Source: Eonycteris spelaea (lineage: Eukaryota; Chordata; Mammalia; Chiroptera; Pteropodidae). From it: a stretch of DNA of 64,000 nucleotides. The position numbers and the translations under genes were made by a program. The notes under the pieces are model-generated. The model searched no databases. It saw only the letters and a program-made list of their open reading frames with translations, and was not told the DNA's origin. Where the stretch lies: assembly GCA_003508835.1 (NCBI GenBank), contig PUFA01000310.1:434001-498000 (forward strand). Direction: 5' to 3'. Below, one piece after another: positions 57,808 through 64,000 of this stretch (position 1 is the first letter of the stretch; each line of letters begins with the position of its first letter).

Positions 57808-59389
57808 TGGGGTTTATGTACTGTCCCCCAGGATTTCTTTTGGAGAGCTCTTGCTTGATTTTACAACAAATCTTCTCCAAGATATAACACCCTCTAGTAG
57901 GTGCTGGGCAATGTGTGCATCCCCTTGGAATTTCTGTGAAGCTCTTGGGATTTCTGCTAGCAATCATGTGTTCACAGGCTCCATCCACAGAAACCATCAG
58001 AGTCAGACCTTCTCTCTTTGGGGATTAGGACACAAGAAACCAATTCCTATTCATCCAAACTTTAAGAAATAAAATTTCAGTATATGTTTCGTATGAAGTG
58101 TGCCCGCCACCCAACATTACCCTGGGATCTGTCCTCAGTCAGGGTGAGTTTGCACACAGCTGTCTCCACATTCTCCATGCAGGCCCTTGTGAACAGCATC
58201 ATGAATTTTTTAGATGGTTGGCTGGACTTGGGAGTTCAGTTCAGAGCTGTAGGACAGATTTTCCGGTGAGAGTAGCAAACTGGTCTGGAGAGAAGCCCAT
58301 GACCTTGGCCTCTTTGCCCTGGAAGATCATGGTTGTGGCCCTGAATATCTGTGAATCTTCTGACCTTCCCTGTCTCCTCGGGCTGTGCCCCAAATGGCTT
58401 TTCCTGGTAAGAGCTGGGTTAGCAGAGAATGAGCTTGGCTTTCTGTTGCCTACCTGAGCTCTGACGCTGAAGTACAGAGTCTTATTGTTATGTAAAGATT
58501 TGTCTCTGGCTTCTTCCATGACTCTTGCCAGCTTCCTGCTCATAATTCCCAAGGCCTCTGCCCATTCTCCATCACCAAAATGCATGTGCTGGATCTTTCC
58601 TCCTACAGGGCCCTAGCTCTAATCTGGCTGGAACTGGTAAAAAGTGAATTCCTGCTAAGAAATTAGCTGATAACATCTAAGGCATGGGCTCTCTATTGCA
58701 CGTGCATCTTAATAGGGATATTCAAAACCAGAAGTTTAAAAACTCAAAGAAATGAATATCTAAGGATAGAATGTCAACTGCTTTTCACAAAGAGGTAATA
58801 TCAGGGGACTGATATTCGATAGATCTTCCTATATTTTTATATGCACCTAAAACTGGCCCTAGTGTCAACGTCAAGTTCACAGACATCCTGAAATCCAGAA
58901 TAAAACATTCACTTTGGAGCAACAGCTATCTGTCTCTGAGTTTGTTTCTAGAACTCACCATATCCTAGGACTCAGATTGGAGCATGCTAATGAGTTCAGT
59001 TTATTGGCAACTGGAGCAGGGTCCTTTGTCAAGTGGGGTATTTCCTCTGACATCACTGGACTGCTCGTCAGCTCCAAGGTGGGTCTTTGCCAGGAAAACC
59101 TGAATCTAAGAGGAGGCTTGGCCTTCGGGGAAGAGGCCTGTGTCGTCTGGTGTGTCAGCTCCAGGCAGGCCTCTTAGAGCAGCAGATTCCCTGGGTTAAT
59201 ACACTTTTGACCCAAGAGAAGGAAAAAAAGGTATAAGCAACAGAGCCACCACAGTGCACTGTTAGTTACTAGGTGGGACTTTTGAACTGGTGGGATGGTG
59301 ACAGTCCCAACCCCACCTACTCTATCAGAGGCTGCTGTCTTTCCTGCCTACTTCACCGCCATCCCCACCCCTCCCTCACTCACCACTTC
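57808..59389. other. Unassigned intergenic sequence
   Basis: No repeat recognised over 1.6 kb. Frames at 58084-58585 (61, 119 and 114 aa) overlap on both strands with no domain. Confidence 0.45.
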
Positions 59390-59570
59390 CCTCCTTATTC
59401 TCTTGAAGACCAGCTGCCTAGGTAACACCTTTTGCTTCCAAAACCTTCTTTGTAATGCTTCCTTGACCCCTTTCTCAAAATATTCTCTCTCCTCCTTCAA
59501 TGCTAGACTGTTGGCATCTGTCTCCCTGTGTTGTGCAGGCTGCCATCTCTGGCTCGCCACGGTTTTATAA
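59390..59570 (+). mobile_element. Possible L2 LINE fragment
   Basis: 'ttctttgtaatgcttccttgacccctttctcaaaatattctctct' and the pyrimidine-rich context resemble the L2 3' region ('gaggccttccctgaccacc'). Weak. Confidence 0.35.
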
Positions 59571-60269
59571 TTGCCTCTGGTGAAAGTTTAAATAGATGGG
59601 TTTCAGCTCAAGAGAAAAATGTAAACAAGCCATTTCTGCAGGCTTTCAGAACTGCTGACTTCCAGTGCTTTTGAATTGTGTGCTAGGATATTCATTCAGC
59701 TCCTCCCTAAACAAGGAACTGAGAACAGCCACTGGGCTTTCAGAGATGTGAGAGCCACTCTGAAATCATTGAGAGGCTTTTAGATGATCTACACTTTTCC
59801 TTTTAACTCAATTAAGCCATCAGGGCCCCGTTCCTATTCTAGGATGTTTGTCTGATGTATCTGAGGTGCGAGAACAGTTAAGCAATCTTAGTGAGCTGGC
59901 TTCTGACGAACGGAAGGAAGTAAAAGGAATTGTCATTTCCCCGTTGGAATTTTTTCTTTGCGGGGAGGAGGAGATTGTATTTGTTGCCCGGCTTTTTTTT
60001 TTGGGGGGGTGTTGATGAGGTTGTCTTACCAATCATGAGAATGAGACCATTCTTGACCAATGCAGAAGGAAGAGGGCAGGCTGGTTTGAGCTGGTTATTC
60101 AGGCATATATCCTTCTGTGTTGCTATGTTTCCTCAGAAGTAAGCAGATCTTTTTTTTTTTTTTGTCTTGATTAATAATATTGATTGCCTATATTTTTCTG
60201 CTTTGTGTGCTTAATGTACTTGTTATCTGGTGTCAGGATGGATTCAGCAATAATTTTGGATGTTTCGGT
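59571..60269. other. Unassigned intergenic sequence
   Basis: T/G homopolymer patch at 59994-60010 and poly-T at 60149-60163. Nothing else recognised. Confidence 0.45.
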
Positions 60270-60748
60270 CAAGGATTTGATTGGATCTGTGCCTTCCCTG
60301 CTCAAAAACCTTCAATAATTCCCCATTTCAAGTTCAGACTCCTGTGCAACGCTTCCGTGGTCTGGCTCCAACCCACCTTCACCTTCCACTGTTTCCACCA
60401 TACACTGCCCTCACTGAACTTTCCACCCGGTTCCTGTACCATGTTCCCTTCCTTACTCTGCAGGGTCGCAGTGCCTGCCGACCCTCCCCCAGCCTCCTTG
60501 GAGCCTTCTCAAAATTCCACCTGCCTTCTGTGAAACTTCCCTTGCTCTCTCTGCAGGAACCTCTCCTCCAGCCCATGACCGTCCCCTTCACAGAAGCCCT
60601 TATTTCATTATCTGCTGTTCAGCCTACATTTATGTGTCAGCTCCTTGCACTAGCCACTTAGTAACTTGAGTGAGGATGATTCACTATATCCACCCACATT
60701 GCCCTGGCCTCATGAGTGGCCCATTGTCAGCGCTCAATAAAGATTACA
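60270..60748 (+). mobile_element. L2 LINE fragment
   Basis: Sense L2: 'ctgctcaaaaaccttcaataattccccatttcaagttcagactcc', 'cttccgtggtctggctccaacccacctt', 'gtgcctgccgaccctccccc', ending 'gtggcccattgtcagcgctcaataaagat'. The 117- and 126-aa plus-strand frames are decayed L2. Confidence 0.85.
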
Positions 60749-60824
60749 TCTTTACTTTTTCAACCTCTTTAAAAACTTAATGTCAATGTTTAAAAACAGC
60801 TTCTAAGAGGAATCAGGTGGAGGA

Positions 60825-61035
60825 AAGATAGTGTTTTGGAGTCAGATTTGGGTTCAAATCTAAGCTCTGCTTAGTCATAGTTCCAGGGTGGCTTCCTAGT
60901 TCTTATCCTTTCCAGCCTCGCTTTCTTCATTGGTAAAATGAAGGCAATAAAACTTATTTTATAGGTTTTTGTGAGAATTCAAATGAGATCATGCAGGTAA
61001 AGAACCTAACACAGTTCTGTCTTATCCTTGCCCTC
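60825..61035 (+). mobile_element. MIR SINE
   Basis: Sense MIR: 'tttggagtcagatttgggttcaaatctaagctctgcttag', 'tttcttcattggtaaaatgaaggcaataaaac', 'ataggtttttgtgagaattcaaatgagatcatg'. The GGTTCAAATC B-box relic is visible. Confidence 0.9.
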
Positions 61036-61265
61036 TTTCGATATTAAACTGAAGCATTTTACTCTAGAACATGAATTGCATTATTAGGTATGTGCCACAT
61101 TTTCCTGTTCTAATACCACCTTCCTTGATGCAACAATAAGTTCTTATTTGCACTTGCAAGTTTTTCAAAGGCTTATCTTGTAAGTAGGATCGGATTCAGC
61201 TATCGGTCGTCTGAAGAAATCCCAGTGATTGGGATGACGACCAGGCAGTCACTGTTTGTTGTTAC

Positions 61266-61317
61266 TTCTCAATTTGTACTACTAATAAGAGGACCTTTAA
61301 AATGTTCTTCAGTAAGA
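61266..61317 (+). repeat. Left arm of a 52-bp inverted repeat
   Basis: Identical at 51 of 52 positions to the reverse complement of 62555-62606; the only mismatch is C at 61282. Identity ends abruptly on both sides. Not part of any transposon I recognise. The arms flank 1237 bp. Confidence 0.97.
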
Positions 61318-61479
61318 CAGTGGAGGGCTGTCCTCTCACCTTCACAGTGACCGCTTCACTGCCAATGTTAACTTTAAAGAGGAGAAAGGATACCTTAGGA
61401 CACCCTTCTCCTCCTCCCTCCACCAAAAAAGCCAGTTGCTACTTTCATCCATGGGAGCGGAACAGGGGATTCCATTCAC
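61318..61479. other. Unassigned sequence inside the inverted-repeat segment
   Basis: Nothing recognised between the left arm and the L2 fragment. Confidence 0.45.
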
Positions 61480-61705
61480 CCATCCAACATTTATTGAATG
61501 CCTGCTACGTTCCAGGTACTAAGATAAAAGATGAATCAGCCAAGGTCTGTGCCTTTAAATGTTTGCATCGAATGGGTTCGAGGGGCATGATAAGTACCTA
61601 ATTAAGCAAAGATCGTATGTGTACAGAGGAGAGGACAGGCAGGTGTCAGGAAAAGCTTCATAAAGAGGCAATACTCAAGCCGAGTCTTAAAATGGCAGTA
61701 CTTGG
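61480..61705 (-). mobile_element. L2 LINE 3' end
   Basis: Reverse L2: 'acatttattgaatgcctgctacgttccaggtac', 'gaggacaggcaggtgtcagg', 'cttcataaagaggcaatactcaagccgagtcttaa'. Lies wholly inside the segment bounded by the inverted repeat. Confidence 0.75.
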
Positions 61706-61854
61706 CTGTCAACACACAATGGGGGCAAAGCACTTCAGGTAGAGCAACCCCAACTTTTGTTCCTTCCCTTCTGATCACTACACACAGCCAGAAGCATCTG
61801 GCTCTGCCATCTTTACCCTGTATAGCCATCCTCTCCTGGGCCTACGCGACTCAA
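61706..61854. other. Short unassigned spacer
   Basis: Nothing recognised. Confidence 0.4.
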
Positions 61855-62060
61855 ATGCTTCCTTGGCGGCAGCAGCATTTTTAGTGCCGGTTCCGATCCG
61901 AGAACTGACATTAGCAGCTCAGCTGCTGCTTCTGTTGCCAGGGCCAGAAAACAGCTGGAGTGGCTTCGGCGCCCTGGGGGAGGGTGGAGGAGGTGAGCGT
62001 GCTCGTGTGTGCACACCTGTGTCTGTGTGTGTATGTGTTTGCGAGTGTGTGGAGGTGTGT
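61855..62060. other. CpG-richer patch with TG-rich tail
   Basis: About ten CpGs in 200 bp (around GGCGGC, CCGGTTCCGATCCGAG, TCGGCGCC and GAGCGTGCTCG), compared with near absence elsewhere. A GAG|GTGAGC donor-like site lies near 61989-61998, and a TG-rich stretch follows. The 72-aa plus-strand frame at 61863-62081 starts with alanines and leucines but matches nothing known. Could be a small regulatory or non-coding exon region; unproven. Confidence 0.4.
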
Positions 62061-62554
62061 CCATTTGGTGTGTCCCGCTAGATGTTTATCTGCAGCTGTT
62101 GACACAAAAAATAGAAGTGGCTATTTAGAAAACAAAGTGACAGCTTGGGATCTCACAGACAAGCTGAAAGAAAGACTGTTCAAAGAAGGGGGAGGTTGAA
62201 ATAACCTCGGCCAAAGCATAACGAAACAGAGGAGGAAGTTGCATCAGAAGAGTGAGAATGCCAAGGTCATGCTAAAGAGCCAAAATAAAAGGAAACTGTG
62301 TGACTCTTGTTTTACCTAGATACTGTTACAATATTTTCTTTACAGCATTTTAAAATTACTGAAATAATACTTGGCGTAGCACACATGGAGAACACAGGAA
62401 AATACAAGCATAAAATTGCTATAATTTTTTAAAAGTTACATACATCATATCTTATTTATTTGGATCAGTGATTGATTATAACTTTGCCTTCAACTCCAAA
62501 TTTAAGTGTTTTTCTCCAACACTTAAAAAATATTAAAAACATGTTCTAAGATTC
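62061..62554. other. Unassigned sequence inside the inverted-repeat segment
   Basis: AT-rich, nothing recognised. Confidence 0.45.
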
Positions 62555-62606
62555 TCTTACTGAAGAACATTTTAAAGGTCCTCTTATTATTAGTACAAAT
62601 TGAGAA
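62555..62606 (-). repeat. Right arm of a 52-bp inverted repeat
   Basis: Reverse complement of 61266-61317 with one mismatch. Identity stops sharply at both ends. Confidence 0.97.
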
Positions 62607-64000
62607 ATTTTAATAAAGATACTCTAATAATAATGAAGTAATTGATGTCAGGACAAGAAATATGGACCCCAGGATGTTATTAAGTATTTTCATTTCCATT
62701 TATGTAGAAATGTTAGTCTCTTTACCAAGAAGAAGTAAAAGAGTAGTTCTCTTTTTGATTAGATTCATGTAACTGCACAAATAAAATAGTTACAAGGCTA
62801 GCTATAGGTGAGGGGTTTTCATAAAAAGTTAATAAAACACCGGAAAAAGCTTGGTGTCAGGTCTTATATGAATCTTTCAAATCTATTACTTTATAAAGGT
62901 AATCATAGGAATTGGCTTTCTATCACCTTCTGGGAATTATAATGGCTTCAAATGATTAACTGATTTGCTAATCTCACAAATAGTTAAAAGTATATTGAGC
63001 TTGGGGCAATGAATTAGGGAACTTTGGTTAAAGTACAAAACAGTACTTCTCAATAGAGTAAAGTATTAGTCCATATGCTGTACCTAGTAAATGGGCTTGG
63101 GATGGACAGAATGGAGAGAAATTGGAGAGAGAGAAAAGCACCTGGTAAAATAAAGAAGGGAAGCAAGTAAGTCCGATGCTCACTGTATTTGCATACAGTA
63201 GGCAATTTGCATATAGTAAGTAAGTACTACATGCAGGAAGGAAATGAGTGAATGAGTGATAAGTGCAAAGAAAGTAATATAAACATTTAATTCAAGGTGA
63301 AGTTTACATTTAGCTTCATGACAGGGTTATAATATTTCCCCCATAATGGCTACCTTGGTGATATACAAAGATGTGTAATTTCCAGAAATTGTGAGACTCT
63401 TAAAAAGAAAACATCTAGCTTTGGAATAAATGAAAATCTACACAAATATAAATTTTTAGATTTTCTAAACTTTTTTTTATAAGTCTAAATTCAGTGTGAC
63501 TTAAGAACATTAAAATGTATTAGGTATAAATTGGTTTATTCAAAACATTACATATTTTAAATACAAATTATGCAAATAATAAATTTACTAATTGAAATTG
63601 CTTTTTTCCTTTGGAAAATTAATTACTAATGAGTCTACAAGCTGACATCACATATCATTTGGCTTTTGTCAATTGAGGAGAAACAAGCAAAATAATTAGG
63701 AAAAGAAGAAATCATAAACATTACAGTAAAAACAAACAAAACCAGAAAGTTACATTTTTTTTTCTAGATCAACTGCCTTCCATTAGGCATTTGTTTTTAG
63801 AAAATAATCTAAGGATTGGGTGGGGAAAGGGAGAAAAATAAACCAAACTCACTGTCCAGTTTTTTTCCAAGCATCTACACTTTTTGTTTAATGAATGACT
63901 GCCCTCAAATTTGCCAGTTTTCCTGCTTTCTGGGCCTCCACATCTCCAGGGTTTCTCCACCTGGACATACTTCCTGACTCAGAACTTGCTGAAGATTTCC
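62607..64000. other. Unassigned AT-rich sequence
   Basis: No repeat family or gene recognised to the right edge. Contains an 18-bp tandem duplication at 63187-63222 with two copies of the octamer ATTTGCAT. Confidence 0.45.

Noticed and set aside
60850..60880. GGTTCAAATC as a tRNA gene B-box
   Set aside because: The flanking sequence is a MIR SINE, whose head derives from a tRNA; no cloverleaf can be formed.
1..64000. CRISPR arrays, bacterial operons, riboswitches or phage genes
   Set aside because: The content is plainly mammalian nuclear DNA; no regularly spaced repeats or dense coding arrangement.

Overview
The window looks like a gene-poor, AT-rich stretch of a eutherian mammal nuclear genome. 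The evidence is the mix of interspersed repeats: many decayed L2 and L3/CR1 LINE fragments, about twenty MIR SINEs, old 5'-truncated L1 pieces on both strands, and at least five hAT-Charlie type DNA transposons (MER1-, MER33-, MER5A- and MER20-like, plus one I cannot name), together with typical mammalian microsatellites. I recognise no lineage-specific young SINE (no Alu, B1/B2, carnivore SINEC, pig PRE1, horse ERE or ruminant/cetacean tRNA SINE) and no young L1, so the order cannot be fixed. The one distinctive small retrosequence is a full-length, decayed 5S rRNA copy with an A-rich tail on the minus strand at 1641-1759.

No convincing protein-coding gene was found. The longest open frames (159 aa at 34987-35466 minus, 145 aa at 57035-57472 minus, 139 aa at 33651-34070 plus) resemble no protein I know. 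The first is made of translated microsatellite and L2; the others are isolated. The window is best read as intergenic DNA or a long intron.

Layout. 1-8.6 kb is LINE/MIR-rich: L2 reverse-transcriptase remnant at 1-470, 5S retrocopy inside L2-like sequence, a long L2 at 4060-5063, L3/CR1 at 6090-7020, and MER1-like at 7427-7651. 8.6-16 kb is mostly unassigned AT-rich sequence with minus-strand L1 3' pieces and a compound microsatellite. 16-25.4 kb has L1/L2/MIR fragments, including a MER33-like element with a perfect 8-bp target duplication inside a MIR, and a back-to-back L2 pair. 25.4-34 kb is largely unassigned. 34-41 kb holds a TTTC microsatellite in MIR/L2 debris, an unnamed hAT element, two long poly(A) tracts, and MER5A. 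41-54.5 kb ends in a minus-strand L1 (51890-54495) that carries a nested MER20 and a second nested old repeat. 54.5-64 kb has L2/L1/MIR fragments and the most unusual structure seen: a 52-bp inverted repeat (51 of 52 bases identical) at 61266-61317 and 62555-62606 with sharp ends, flanking a 1237-bp segment that contains the most CpG-rich patch noticed.

All repeat family names come from recognising consensus-like stretches by eye. Ends are approximate (tens of bases) unless a target-site duplication or sharp boundary is stated.
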